NCBI GenBank assembly: GCA_964569025.1
Contig: CAZMSQ010000045.1
Span: forward strand, 1-15,883
Direction of reading: 5' to 3'
DNA length: 15,883 nucleotides
From: CAZMSQ01 sp964569025
GTDB lineage: Bacteria > Bacteroidota > Bacteroidia > Chitinophagales > Saprospiraceae
Shown: one piece after another, positions 7,130-14,722 of the stretch
Layout of the letters: each line of letters opens with the position of its first letter
Numbering within the stretch: position 1 is the stretch's first letter
Translations under genes and position numbers: made by a program
The notes under the pieces: model-generated
The model's input: only the letters and a program-made list of their open reading frames with translations
Database searches by the model: none
Told to the model about the DNA's origin: nothing

Positions 7130-7721
7130 CTTCGAGAATGTAATTGAGGTAATACAAATCTGAGTCATTCAGTCTCAGCTTGCCCTTGAAGGTGACCCGT
7201 TCGTCCATTTCCCATGTCCCGCCCTGACGCGCCAATTTGATATCCATGACTGATTCCGGGCCGGCCCCACCACAGAAAAAGCAGTTGCTGTACGGGAAAG
7301 CTGACAGGACGATGAGGGTTTCATCGTTTGTTTCTTCAGTCGGAATCACATAGCCGGATATTTGGACCTTCTTCCCGTCGAGATACAGCACATTCGGATG
7401 GAAATCCGGATAGGCGATGTAGGCATTGACTTCATCATTGAAGCGTTCTGTCCATTCGACCTGTTTGAGGTGATGCCATGTCAGGAGGATAGACCCGTCA
7501 GCAGTTCGGCTGTAGCTGGTGTCGAGCGCCATGGTATCAGCCAGTGGAGCAGGAGGTGTGATGAGGGGCTTTGCGGTGGTGTCAGTTGAGACGGCAGTTT
7601 GAGGGGGGCTTTCGGGCACCCTGGTGGGAGGCACTTGCGAATCGGATGGTGCCGGCCCTTTGCATGACAGCATCAGGGCGAGGCAGCAAGCGAGGGTGGT
7701 GAGGGTGTGAGGACGTGTCAT
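7110..7721 (-). CDS. DUF3299-like lipoprotein
   Basis: The 203-residue protein begins with a lipoprotein signal: basic N-terminus, hydrophobic LACCLALML and lipobox LSC with C20. A proline/threonine-rich linker follows to about residue 65. The C-terminal part reads VQISGYVIPTEETNDETLIVLSAFPYSNCFFCGGAG, matching the DUF3299 pattern 'GY-x-xP ... F-L-L/S ... C-x-x-C' . Such proteins are exported and of unknown function; the two cysteines of CFFC could bind metal or be redox-active. ATG 7721 is chosen because it gives the signal peptide; upstream in-frame starts would run into rplT. It begins 20 bases after the rplT terminator hairpin, leaving little room for its own promoter, so readthrough or a promoter overlapping the hairpin is likely. 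Its 3' end overlaps the HAD phosphatase start. Confidence 0.75.
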   Translation of the reverse strand: MTRPHTLTTLACCLALMLSCKGPAPSDSQVPPTRVPESPPQTAVSTDTTAKPLITPPAPLADTMALDTSYSRTADGSILLTWHHLKQVEWTERFNDEVNAYIAYPDFHPNVLYLDGKKVQISGYVIPTEETNDETLIVLSAFPYSNCFFCGGAGPESVMDIKLARQGGTWEMDERVTFKGKLRLNDSDLYYLNYILEDAELVD

Positions 7722-7740
7722 AGGAAAGGGCTCATTCGAA

Positions 7741-7774
7741 AAAAGGGTGTTTCGGCCAACCGAAACACCCTTTT
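7741..7774 (-). terminator. Intrinsic terminator of the rpmI-rplT operon
   Basis: AAAAGGGTGTTTCGG and CCGAAACACCCTTTT form a perfect 15-base-pair stem with a 4-base loop, 36 bases after the rplT stop. On the minus strand the stem ends in six T (the plus strand has only four), so it should stop transcription coming from rplT; weaker activity in the other direction is possible. Confidence 0.9.
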
Positions 7775-7810
7775 GAATCAGGAGATATCTCCAATACTGA
7801 CTTGTTCGCA

Positions 7811-8155
7811 TCAATTGGCCGATTGGACAATTTGCGAGAATGTTTCCGGGTGGTTCATGGCCATATCTGCCAGAACCTTGCGATTCAACGCGATATTTTT
7901 CTGTGACAGACCGTGCATCAGACGGCTGTATGTAGTGCCATTCAGGCGTGCACCGGCGTTGATACGCGCAATCCACAATCTGCGGAATGCTCGTTTCTTG
8001 TTTCGGCGGTCGCGATATGCGTATTGGAGGCCTTTTTCGACGGCGTTTTTGGCAACCGTATAGACCTTCGAGCGCGCACCGAAATAACCTTTTGCGGCTT
8101 TCAGAATTTTTTTTCTGCGGCGGCGGGAGGCTACCGCATTAACTGATCTGGGCAT
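7811..8155 (-). CDS. rplT: 50S ribosomal protein L20
   Basis: The 114-residue protein is an essential early-assembly protein of the large subunit that binds 23S rRNA. The sequence MPRSVNAVASRRRRKKILKA, followed by GYFGARSKVYTVAKNAVEKGLQYAYRDRRNKKR and WIARINAGAR, is diagnostic and full length. ATG 8153-8155 gives the universal N-terminus; an upstream in-frame ATG at 8176 would add seven non-conserved residues. An AAGG Shine-Dalgarno precedes the start. It lies 81 bases after rpmI, and this spacer holds an inverted repeat. The strong terminator at 7741-7774 ends the operon. The usual upstream partner infC (IF3) is missing here. Confidence 0.98.
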   Translation of the reverse strand: MPRSVNAVASRRRRKKILKAAKGYFGARSKVYTVAKNAVEKGLQYAYRDRRNKKRAFRRLWIARINAGARLNGTTYSRLMHGLSQKNIALNRKVLADMAMNHPETFSQIVQSAN

Positions 8156-8174
8156 AACCTTGTGATTTTCGTAC

Positions 8175-8214
8175 AATACAGGGGGCAGACATAGCGCCGC
8201 TTTGGGCCTGTATT
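8175..8214 (-). promoter_or_regulatory. Inverted repeat in the rpmI-rplT spacer, possible L20 regulatory hairpin
   Basis: AATACAGG (8175-8182) and CCTGTATT (8207-8214) form a perfect 8-base stem around a 24-base loop, ending 19 bases before the rplT start. In other bacteria L20 represses its own operon by binding mRNA structures that mimic its 23S rRNA site. Whether this stem does that is inference. Confidence 0.4.
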
Positions 8215-8236
8215 CTCGTTAAAAAATAGGGTTGAT

Positions 8237-8431
8237 TTACATACAGAGCAAGCGACGTACGCGGCTCGTTTCGGCGTGACAAACCACGTCAGGGTTGCGG
8301 AGGTGGCGCTTGCGCTTGGTACTGCGCTTACGCATCAAGTGGGAGGTATTGGCACGAGCGTGCATGATTTTCCCTGTTCCGGTCACCTTGAAGCGCTTTT
8401 TCGCACTCGAATGGGTCTTCATCTTCGGCAT
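8237..8431 (-). CDS. rpmI: 50S ribosomal protein L35
   Basis: The 64-residue, strongly basic protein begins MPKMKTHSSAKKRFKVTGTGKI and contains SHLMRKRSTKRKRHLR, the L35 signature. It is a structural component of the large ribosomal subunit. It is the first gene of a two-gene operon with rplT. A promoter of the Bacteroidota type lies about 40 bases upstream, which gives a leader of only about 30-35 bases. In most bacteria infC sits directly upstream; here the neighbour is a SPOR lipoprotein gene. Confidence 0.97.
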   Translation of the reverse strand: MPKMKTHSSAKKRFKVTGTGKIMHARANTSHLMRKRSTKRKRHLRNPDVVCHAETSRVRRLLCM

Positions 8432-8471
8432 GAGCGTCTTTTTTCGAATCTGTGAGTCAATTACGAGGGTG

Positions 8472-8502
8472 CAAAGATAGGTGTTTGCTGCCGATTATTC
8501 AA
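8472..8502 (-). promoter_or_regulatory. Promoter of the rpmI-rplT operon (Bacteroidota -33/-7 type)
   Basis: On the minus strand TATCTTTG (8472-8479) is an exact match to the -7 consensus TAnnTTTG, and TTG (8500-8502) lies 20 bases upstream as the -33 element. Transcription would start near 8465, about 34 bases before the rpmI ATG. The -33 element overlaps the stop codon region of the SPOR gene. Confidence 0.7.
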
Positions 8503-9035
8503 CCATTCTTTCTGATATACCTTTTTTTGTGGGCATAGGCTTCAATCCCAGCCTTCCGGAGTGCCCCGGCTACCTGTTCGGCTTCTTCCCGTGAGGCATA
8601 TTCTCCCGCAACCACCGAGTGGTATTCTCTGGCATTGAAATACACAATGGATGCTGTGCTGTAGCCCAGAGATTGGAGCTGCCGCTGCATGGCAATCGCA
8701 TTTTCCTTGATACTGAAACTTCCTGCAACAACCAGAAATTCACCTTTTTCAATACTGGCGGGCACAATTGGCGCAGGAGAAACTGGTGCTCGGGCTTCTT
8801 CAGCCTCGGTGTAAACCGTATCTTCGGATTCTTCAGGGCTGGAGCCTTCCATGAATTCCTCGATGGTATCCTCTTCTTCAAAGAGATCCGCGAGGTCGTC
8901 TTCATCAAAAACCGTCCCCTCCTCTTCGATTGGATCTTTCATGTCGATTCGATCAATTCCGGGGTCCGGACCATTTTTACAGGCGTTCATGCATCCTATG
9001 ACTGCCAGACAGCCGATCAGGCTCAATCTTTTCAT
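8499..9035 (-). CDS. SPOR domain-containing lipoprotein
   Basis: The 178-residue protein starts with a lipoprotein signal (MKRLSLIGCLAVIGC, lipobox VIGC with C15; C19 in MNAC is an alternative). Residues about 30-80 form a highly acidic, E/D-rich linker, then a short proline-rich stretch (APVSPAPIVPA). The C-terminal domain, about 98-172, is a SPOR domain (GEFLVVAGSFSIKENAIAMQRQL ... SVVAGEYASREEAEQVAGALR), which binds denuded peptidoglycan glycans at division sites. It is probably an envelope or division-associated lipoprotein. I chose ATG 9035 because it gives the signal peptide; an upstream ATG at 9065 adds ten residues. It lies 52 bases after the helicase gene on the same strand, so co-transcription is possible. 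TATATTTC at 9054-9061 is a weak -7-like site. Confidence 0.88.
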   Translation of the reverse strand: MKRLSLIGCLAVIGCMNACKNGPDPGIDRIDMKDPIEEEGTVFDEDDLADLFEEEDTIEEFMEGSSPEESEDTVYTEAEEARAPVSPAPIVPASIEKGEFLVVAGSFSIKENAIAMQRQLQSLGYSTASIVYFNAREYHSVVAGEYASREEAEQVAGALRKAGIEAYAHKKRYIRKNG

Positions 9036-9087
9036 TACGCTCAAAATTTGTGGGAAATATAGCAAGAATTTCTGTTTTGTGTTTGGG

Positions 9088-12000
9088 CTAAGTGTTTCCC
9101 TCGCCTAATTCTGTCAGGCAACCGTGAAGGAGCATATTCAGAAATACCCTGACCGGCCGGCCTTTGCTTCGGTTTGCCAGACCGTTGCGCATTACCCGGG
9201 CCCAGGCTGACCACGCTGCAGATTGGCTGAGTAGTTGTGATGATTTTCCCGAGGAATGAACGTGCTTGATGACGACCAGTGCGTCTTCTGTATCAAGCAG
9301 ATTGTCAGCCATACCCTCAAACTTTTGCAGTCCCAACTCAACCCTCACCGGGACCAGTCTGATTTCTGTGTAGGTCCCGAATTCGCGATTCTCCCACTCA
9401 TGAAAGGCATCCGAATAGGCAACCAGCCCTTCGGGTTTCGGATAATCCAGAGCGGAGGTAGCAAGCAATCTTCTCGCCATGTCTTCTCGCACTTCGTAGC
9501 TGTATTCTGGGTAATCAGCTATCAGAAATGCTTCCAGAAGACTGGTAAGGCGGTGCTCATTCGTGCCCTGTTCTGGTTGGAGGGGAGGGTGGTAGGAGAA
9601 TGGACCGAGAATGGGTGATGGGGTGTTCAACCGTGCGTCTTCTTCCGGAAGGATTATCAGTGGGGGATGGCTGGTACGGCCTGCGGGTTTTGTGAAAAAA
9701 AGGTGTGCGTGATCCGGGGCCGGAACCTCCTCAAAGGTGCGGGGGCGTGTAAAGATTTCGGCGTGCACAGGGATGGGTGTGTCGTTCCAGATCCAGGGCG
9801 ATTCACTCATTCCCGGAATCAGGGCGGCCGCATTCTCCTCCCCATCATGCCAGCAGCGATTCAGCCATTTCAGCGGTTTTTTCTCTCGGGAGGGAATAAT
9901 CAGGTAATCGCGCGCCCGGGTCAATCCGACATATAACAGGCGTGCCTCCTCATTCAGAGCCGTGCGGGTGGCTTTTTCCTTTGGACCATCGGGTTCTGCT
10001 AGTTTTTGGGTGAGCGGCATGTCTTTTTCCTGATCCTGGTAGGGGTTGACCCAAAAGCGGATCCACCTGTTTCCCAAAATATCTTCCAGGTCTAATTTTC
10101 CTGACTTTTCTTCTTCCAGCCGAAGGCCATAGACACTATCCCGGAGCGTATTTTCCATATCATGGCAAACCACCACCGGCCATTCCAGTCCTTTGCTGCG
10201 ATGGTAGGTCAGAACCCGGATTGCATCCGGCCCTTCCCCAGACCCCTGGCTGTCTTTTTTCTGTCTGTGAAGATCGTCCAGCCACAGAAGGAACCCCCCC
10301 AATGAGGCTCCTGATTGCAGCCGGTTACAGGCATCTTCATATTTGGTGGCCAGCTGGCGGAGGGCATCGATGTTGTCTTGCCGTCGGCTGAATTGCCCCC
10401 AGGCCGCAACGATGTGGCGGATGTGTAGTTCATTGAGAACGAGGTCCAAAATCTCGGCACTCGACAGGTCAACCACATTGGGTCTCAGAGCTCTCAGGGT
10501 GCGAATCAGTGGCTCGTGCTCCCCCCACGGCCCGACAGAATCTCTGTCTTCTTTCTTTTTGGTGACCCATTCAATGCGCTCATCTATAATCTCCTGCAGC
10601 GAAGACGCTCCTGAGAGGCGTAAAATCTCAGCTACAGAGAGGGAGTCATAGTCATTCAGGACATATTTGAGGCAGGCAACAATCAACCGGATTTCCGGGG
10701 TGTGGGTCAGCCCCTCACGTGATACTGCGGCGGTAAGACCCGCTTGATGGATTGCCTCGGCCAGCTGCTGGCAGTCTTTGTTGGTGCGGCACAAAATGGC
10801 GACATCTCCCGGACGGGCAGGTCTGGTAGTCCCGGTTTGCTTATCCGTGACATACAATCCAGCGTTCAATAACTCGCCGACCGACCGGGCTATGCAGTGG
10901 CCCATCCACTCCTTGTTGGTCTGTTTGCCCTCTTCCGGTTCAAAATGCCAGTGCATGAGGGCCGTCCTCATTTCAGGGCCCTCTATTGCTTTGAGACGTT
11001 TTGCCTCCAGGGCGACCTGCTCCTCCGGGAGATCAGAAAAAACCTTTGTAAAAATTGCATTAGCCGTATTGACAAGGTCTTCACGGGATCTCCATGAAAA
11101 TCCGAGAATATTCTCCGGACGGATTCCTCCATTCTCCTCAACAATCCCCCTCATGATAGACGGATCTGCCCCCCGGAATCCATAAATAGACTGCTTTGGA
11201 TCACCCACCCAAATGGCCCTTCCGACCAGCTTTGACAATTTCCAGAAGATGGACAGCTGGATGGGAGAAGTGTCCTGAAATTCATCGACCATCAGCAGGT
11301 CAATATCTTCGCTGACCGTTTTACGCACCTCTGGATTGTCGAGCAGCGTATTGACCATGGCCTCCATGTCCGTGTAGTCAATCAGGCCGCGCTCCTGCTT
11401 ATAGCGCTCGTATTCAATCAGCGCTTCGATGCTCAGGTCAAAGACCCGAAAGATGTAATCGCGGATATCCTCCCTGAAGCCCTGGTGCGACTCCACCTTC
11501 AGGGCAAACGCTTTCAAGTCTTCAACATCTGCCCTTGATTTGGCACCCACCTTGAGCTTGGAAATCTTTGCCCACTCATGCCAAAAAAGGGGTTGATTCC
11601 TGCGGATGCGGTTGCCAAACATCTGAAGCATACTGACGGCATCTTGGGTAGCCTTGGTGGCATCACTGTTTTCAGCAATGCCATCAATTGCCCCTTGAAT
11701 CTCCTGTTGCAGTCTGTTCGACCACCACTCATCCGAATGCGCCTCAACCTCCGGCAAAAAAGCCTCGAACTCCGACCATGAGCGGTCTCTGCTTCTCAGC
11801 AGTTGCTCCGTCTTGAAGTCATTTGCTCTGGCCGTATCAGCCAGTCGGCGCACATCCTGCCGCCAATCGTATCGTTCTTTCTTATTCAGCCCCAGGCGGT
11901 CGCACAACCCCTCCATCTTCTCCGTTACCTCGGACCCCAGCACCATGGCAATTGACTGATTAAAAATATGCTGCCCGTCTTCCTCTGCGATGATGCTTAC

Positions 12001-12288
12001 CTGAGGCGAGACACCCGCCTCAAACGAAAACCGCTGCAACAACTTGACCCCCAGGCTATGAACTGTCCCAATCAACGCATTGGACAGCGCATTGGCCTGA
12101 TCTGTAAACCCCTCTGCAAGCAAACTGATGCGCACCCGCTCTTGCAATTCAGCGGCCGCTTTGCGCGTAAAAGTAGTCGCAAAAATCCCCTCCGGCCGCA
12201 GCCCATCGGTCAGCAATTTGGTCAACTCGCGGGTCAGCCGATACGTTTTCCCGCTCCCCGCCCCTGCGGATATGATTTTGAGGTCCAT
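9088..12288 (-). CDS. UvrD/AddA-like superfamily 1 DNA helicase with degenerate C-terminal nuclease-like region
   Basis: The 1066-residue protein is a large SF1A helicase of the AddA/RecB kind that unwinds DNA ends for recombinational repair. Walker A is AGAGSGKT at 8-15; Walker B is MVDEFQDTS near 330; WVGDPKQSIYGFRGAD near 365; VLTYHRSKGLEWPVV near 690-700 and LLYVGLTRARDYL near 785 are motifs V and VI. In AddA, a PD-(D/E)XK nuclease lies at the C-terminus. Here the corresponding region (EGMADNLLDTEDALVVIKHVHS, near residue 1000) has lost the usual D-x-K after the strand, so nuclease activity is doubtful. No AddB-like partner is visible, but the region just upstream is an assembly gap. ATG 12288 places the Walker A motif at the normal N-terminal position. 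Confidence 0.93.
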   Translation of the reverse strand: MDLKIISAGAGSGKTYRLTRELTKLLTDGLRPEGIFATTFTRKAAAELQERVRISLLAEGFTDQANALSNALIGTVHSLGVKLLQRFSFEAGVSPQVSIIAEEDGQHIFNQSIAMVLGSEVTEKMEGLCDRLGLNKKERYDWRQDVRRLADTARANDFKTEQLLRSRDRSWSEFEAFLPEVEAHSDEWWSNRLQQEIQGAIDGIAENSDATKATQDAVSMLQMFGNRIRRNQPLFWHEWAKISKLKVGAKSRADVEDLKAFALKVESHQGFREDIRDYIFRVFDLSIEALIEYERYKQERGLIDYTDMEAMVNTLLDNPEVRKTVSEDIDLLMVDEFQDTSPIQLSIFWKLSKLVGRAIWVGDPKQSIYGFRGADPSIMRGIVEENGGIRPENILGFSWRSREDLVNTANAIFTKVFSDLPEEQVALEAKRLKAIEGPEMRTALMHWHFEPEEGKQTNKEWMGHCIARSVGELLNAGLYVTDKQTGTTRPARPGDVAILCRTNKDCQQLAEAIHQAGLTAAVSREGLTHTPEIRLIVACLKYVLNDYDSLSVAEILRLSGASSLQEIIDERIEWVTKKKEDRDSVGPWGEHEPLIRTLRALRPNVVDLSSAEILDLVLNELHIRHIVAAWGQFSRRQDNIDALRQLATKYEDACNRLQSGASLGGFLLWLDDLHRQKKDSQGSGEGPDAIRVLTYHRSKGLEWPVVVCHDMENTLRDSVYGLRLEEEKSGKLDLEDILGNRWIRFWVNPYQDQEKDMPLTQKLAEPDGPKEKATRTALNEEARLLYVGLTRARDYLIIPSREKKPLKWLNRCWHDGEENAAALIPGMSESPWIWNDTPIPVHAEIFTRPRTFEEVPAPDHAHLFFTKPAGRTSHPPLIILPEEDARLNTPSPILGPFSYHPPLQPEQGTNEHRLTSLLEAFLIADYPEYSYEVREDMARRLLATSALDYPKPEGLVAYSDAFHEWENREFGTYTEIRLVPVRVELGLQKFEGMADNLLDTEDALVVIKHVHSSGKSSQLLSQSAAWSAWARVMRNGLANRSKGRPVRVFLNMLLHGCLTELGEGNT

Positions 12289-12322
12289 GATGTAAATATA
12301 CGCAATCCGTAAAACCGCGCTG

Positions 12323-12422
12323 NNNNNNNNNNNNNNNNNNNNNNNNNNNNNNNNNNNNNNNNNNNNNNNNNNNNNNNNNNNNNNNNNNNNNNNNNNNNNN
12401 NNNNNNNNNNNNNNNNNNNNNN
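12323..12422. other. Assembly gap 3 (100 N)
   Basis: One hundred undetermined bases between the helicase start and the truncated membrane protein. They hide the helicase promoter, the 5' end of the membrane-protein gene and possibly further sequence. Confidence 0.97.
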
Positions 12423-12878
12423 AAAAGCGTGTTGATTTTGGAGGTTCTTTGGTGGGTGGTGACGGCCATTGTGGCGGTGGCTGTGGTTTTGCCGGCGGTG
12501 CAAGTTGCTGAGGGATATTTGTTTGTGCGGGCCAATGTGGTATTTGTGGTGGCGTTTATCACGTTTAGCCGGTACATCTTTTTGCTGCGGCACACGTTCC
12601 TGGCACGGAGGCAGCGTTTGAAGGCAGGGTTGTTTTTTGTGTTTATTCCAGTGGTGTTTTTGTTGGTTCAGGAGCTGAACGGGTTTCAGTCCTATCTTGA
12701 CAACTATGGGTTTGTACCGATGCTCGGTCATCTGCCGCTGCAGTCGTTCAATGCATATTCGCGGTATATTTATAATGAAATGCTCTTTTTTGGTGTCGGG
12801 GCTATTCTTTCGGGTATCGTGCTTCCTTTCCGGCTCCTGATTTCAGTGTGGAGGGTCCGGAACCGCGGGAGCGTGTAA
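12423..12878 (+). CDS. Four-helix integral membrane protein of unknown function (5' end in gap)
   Basis: The reading frame is open from the gap edge to the stop at 12878. GTG 12429 is a possible start, but the frame continues into the gap and the homologous pattern suggests more N-terminal residues. Four hydrophobic segments are visible: WWVVTAIVAVAVVLPAV, VVFVVAFITFSRYIFLL, LKAGLFFVFIPVVFLLV and LFFGVGAILSGIVLPFRLLI. Conserved-looking features are the N-x-x-F / RYIFLLRHTFLA stretch, FQSYLD and the C-terminal PFRLLISVWRVRNRG. I recognise this as a conserved hypothetical membrane protein type of Bacteroidota but know no function. The gene is 41 bases upstream of the polyprenyl synthase on the same strand, so the two may be co-transcribed. 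Confidence 0.8.
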   Translation, partial: KSVLILEVLWWVVTAIVAVAVVLPAVQVAEGYLFVRANVVFVVAFITFSRYIFLLRHTFLARRQRLKAGLFFVFIPVVFLLVQELNGFQSYLDNYGFVPMLGHLPLQSFNAYSRYIYNEMLFFGVGAILSGIVLPFRLLISVWRVRNRGSV

Positions 12879-12919
12879 TCGGGGCGGTCATCACTTTTTG
12901 AAACATCCATACATTGTCC

Positions 12920-13897
12920 ATGCACACTGTCAGTCAACTTCAGGATTTGTTTGTGTCCGGGCTTGAGCAGCGCACCAGGCCTGCTGAGCCAGCTGGTTTG
13001 TACGAACCGATTGATTATATCATGTCATTGGGGGGTAAGCGGATTCGGCCGGTGATGGCGATGATGAGTTGTGAGCTGTTTGGCGGAAGGCCTGCTGACG
13101 CAATGGCGGCAGCTCTGGCAGTGGAGACATTCCATAATTTTACGCTCCTGCATGATGATATCATGGATGAAGCCCCACTGAGACGGGGGCGGGAGACTGT
13201 CCACATGCGGTATGGGGTGAGTCAGGGCATTTTGAGCGGCGATTTGATGCTCATAATGAGCTATAAATATCTGATGGAATACCCAGATCCTGAGCTGTTT
13301 CGGGCATTGACGGCCTCTCTCAGCGATGCCGCGGTGAAGGTATGCGAGGGCCAACAGTGGGACATGGCCTTTGAGGGTGACGGCGAGGTGACAATCCCGG
13401 ACTACCTCCGCATGATCGAGTATAAAACGGCTGCCCTGCTGGCTTCGGCTTTGGAAATGGGGGCACTCACAGGAGGAGCCTCTGCTGCTGATGCGAGGGA
13501 GCTCTATGAATTTGGAAGGTTGCTCGGTCTGGCATTTCAACTCCTCGACGATTTGCTGGACAGCTTCGGTGATCCGAAAAAGTTTGGGAAAAAGGTGGGG
13601 GGTGATATTTCCCGCAACAAAAAGACGTACTTATACCTTAAGGCCCTTGAGTTGGCAGACGAGCATACGAGAGCGCAGCTTGTTGATTTGTACAGTCATC
13701 AACCAGCAGAGGATGCCGGAAAAATAAGCACAGTGAAAGGCATTTTTGAATCGCTCGAAATACCTGCGCACACCAGAGGAGTCATTGACAGGTACCAAAA
13801 AGAGGCATTCAGCCATCTTGAGGCAATCAATGTCGATGACAGCAGCAAGAAAAGCCTGCGGGATCTGGCGGTACAGTTAGGGGTAAGAGAACATTAG
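12920..13897 (+). CDS. Polyprenyl (probably geranylgeranyl) diphosphate synthase
   Basis: This trans-isoprenyl diphosphate synthase of 325 residues condenses isopentenyl diphosphate with an allylic primer. GGKRIRP at 38-44 binds the IPP; the first aspartate-rich motif is D79-D-I-M-D83 followed by RRGR; the second is D210-D-L-L-D214; the K-T pair is in EYKTAALL. The first motif has no two-residue insertion, and F74 sits five residues before it, the arrangement linked to GGPP (C20) synthases of the archaeal type, so C20 product is my inference; quinone side-chain synthases usually have a small residue there. ATG 12920 is preferred over a TTG two codons upstream. It is followed by convergent genes, with no terminator visible. 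Confidence 0.92.
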   Translation: MHTVSQLQDLFVSGLEQRTRPAEPAGLYEPIDYIMSLGGKRIRPVMAMMSCELFGGRPADAMAAALAVETFHNFTLLHDDIMDEAPLRRGRETVHMRYGVSQGILSGDLMLIMSYKYLMEYPDPELFRALTASLSDAAVKVCEGQQWDMAFEGDGEVTIPDYLRMIEYKTAALLASALEMGALTGGASAADARELYEFGRLLGLAFQLLDDLLDSFGDPKKFGKKVGGDISRNKKTYLYLKALELADEHTRAQLVDLYSHQPAEDAGKISTVKGIFESLEIPAHTRGVIDRYQKEAFSHLEAINVDDSSKKSLRDLAVQLGVREH

Positions 13898-13918
13898 TCG
13901 CTGATAAACAGATACCTG

Positions 13919-14155
13919 TCACGATCCAGAGCCGTCAATGAGCTGCGAGAGGTGCAGAGCAATTTCAACGGCCATGATGGCCATGAGTAACAGTGCCAAA
14001 GGTCGCATCCACTTCGCGTTTTCAGCTCTGAACTGCTCCGCCCGAGCACGGGCCTTTTCATCTTTTGGTACGATTTTGCCAGAGGCAAAGCGATAGACCT
14101 GAAGGCCAAGCAGGAAAAAAAGGAGTTCGACGAGGAGGCCAATGGATTCGTACAT
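13919..14155 (-). CDS. Small membrane protein with two transmembrane segments
   Basis: The 78-residue product has hydrophobic segments at about 4-22 (IGLLVELLFFLLGLQVYRF) and 50-70 (WMRPLALLLMAIMAVEIAL), separated by a charged, lysine/glutamate/arginine-rich loop (PKDEKARARAEQFRAENAK). The likely topology is a helical hairpin in the inner membrane. ATG 14155 lies 13 bases after the asparaginase stop, giving tight linkage to that gene and support for this start; a longer in-frame extension would overlap the asparaginase. I do not recognise a function. Confidence 0.7.
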   Translation of the reverse strand: MYESIGLLVELLFFLLGLQVYRFASGKIVPKDEKARARAEQFRAENAKWMRPLALLLMAIMAVEIALHLSQLIDGSGS

Positions 14156-14168
14156 AACAGTTGTGGAT

Positions 14169-14663
14169 TCAGTGTTCCAGCTCTTCGAAATTGCCGGTTT
14201 TGGTATTCTTTCTGACGGCGTCCCACCGGAAATGCCGGCCATTCATAACCACATAAACTCCCGGAGGCAGCACCTGCACAAAGGCCAGGGCACTGCCCAG
14301 ATTGAAAAATCCATCGGAAGAGGTGCCAAAGGCATAGGGGATCATGGCTCCTGTCAGCACAATGGTTTTGCCCTCAATGCCCTGACCCGCGAGAAATGCG
14401 GCAGTCTCGACCATGCGGTCAGTGCCGTGGGTGATGAGAATGCTATCAGACGGGCTGCGCCGGCAGTTATGGAGAATGACCTCGCGGTCTGTGTCAGTCA
14501 TTTCGAGGCTGTCGACCATCATCAGGGTCTTCACATCTATATCAAGGGTGCAGCGTCCGCGGTCGAACATTTGAGGCAGGTGGGTGGTCCGAAAATGAAG
14601 CGTGCCAGAAATCAGGTTGTATTCCTTGTCGAATGTCCCTCCGGTCACGAATACCTGAATCAT
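14169..14663 (-). CDS. Asparaginase N-terminal-domain protein (single domain)
   Basis: The 164-residue protein covers only the N-terminal domain of L-asparaginase, which hydrolyses asparagine to aspartate. It keeps TGGT at 7-10 with the nucleophile T10 followed by DKEY, the S52 ligand region, the THGTD stretch with T81-D82, and K99 before LTGAM, matching E. coli type II T12, T89-D90 and K162. The C-terminal domain (about 150 residues), which in tetrameric asparaginases completes a neighbouring active site, is absent. Short proteins of this kind exist as a family, so this is probably natural, not a truncation: the C-terminus (GRHFRWDAVRKNTKTGNFEEL) is intact-looking and followed closely by the next gene. 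Real substrate unknown. It lies 59 bases after ribA on the same strand. Confidence 0.88.
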   Translation of the reverse strand: MIQVFVTGGTFDKEYNLISGTLHFRTTHLPQMFDRGRCTLDIDVKTLMMVDSLEMTDTDREVILHNCRRSPSDSILITHGTDRMVETAAFLAGQGIEGKTIVLTGAMIPYAFGTSSDGFFNLGSALAFVQVLPPGVYVVMNGRHFRWDAVRKNTKTGNFEELEH

Positions 14664-14722
14664 ACTCTATAGGTCAATGGATGGTGAATGAATGAAACTG
14701 GTCTGGGTATCCGGCAATGCCT

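Noticed and set aside
7722..7976. Longer N-terminus for the DUF3299-like lipoprotein, starting at 7976
   Set aside because: It would run through the terminator hairpin and overlap rplT; ATG 7721 gives a proper lipoprotein signal peptide.
12289..12302. TATATTTA before the helicase as a promoter
   Set aside because: It is too close to the ATG (a start would be almost leaderless) and lacks a -33 element within the known sequence.
12149..12731. Minus-strand frames running through gap 3
   Set aside because: They are read through N and lie opposite the membrane-protein gene; the sequence (His/Gln/Pro/Lys-rich) is typical of the wrong strand.
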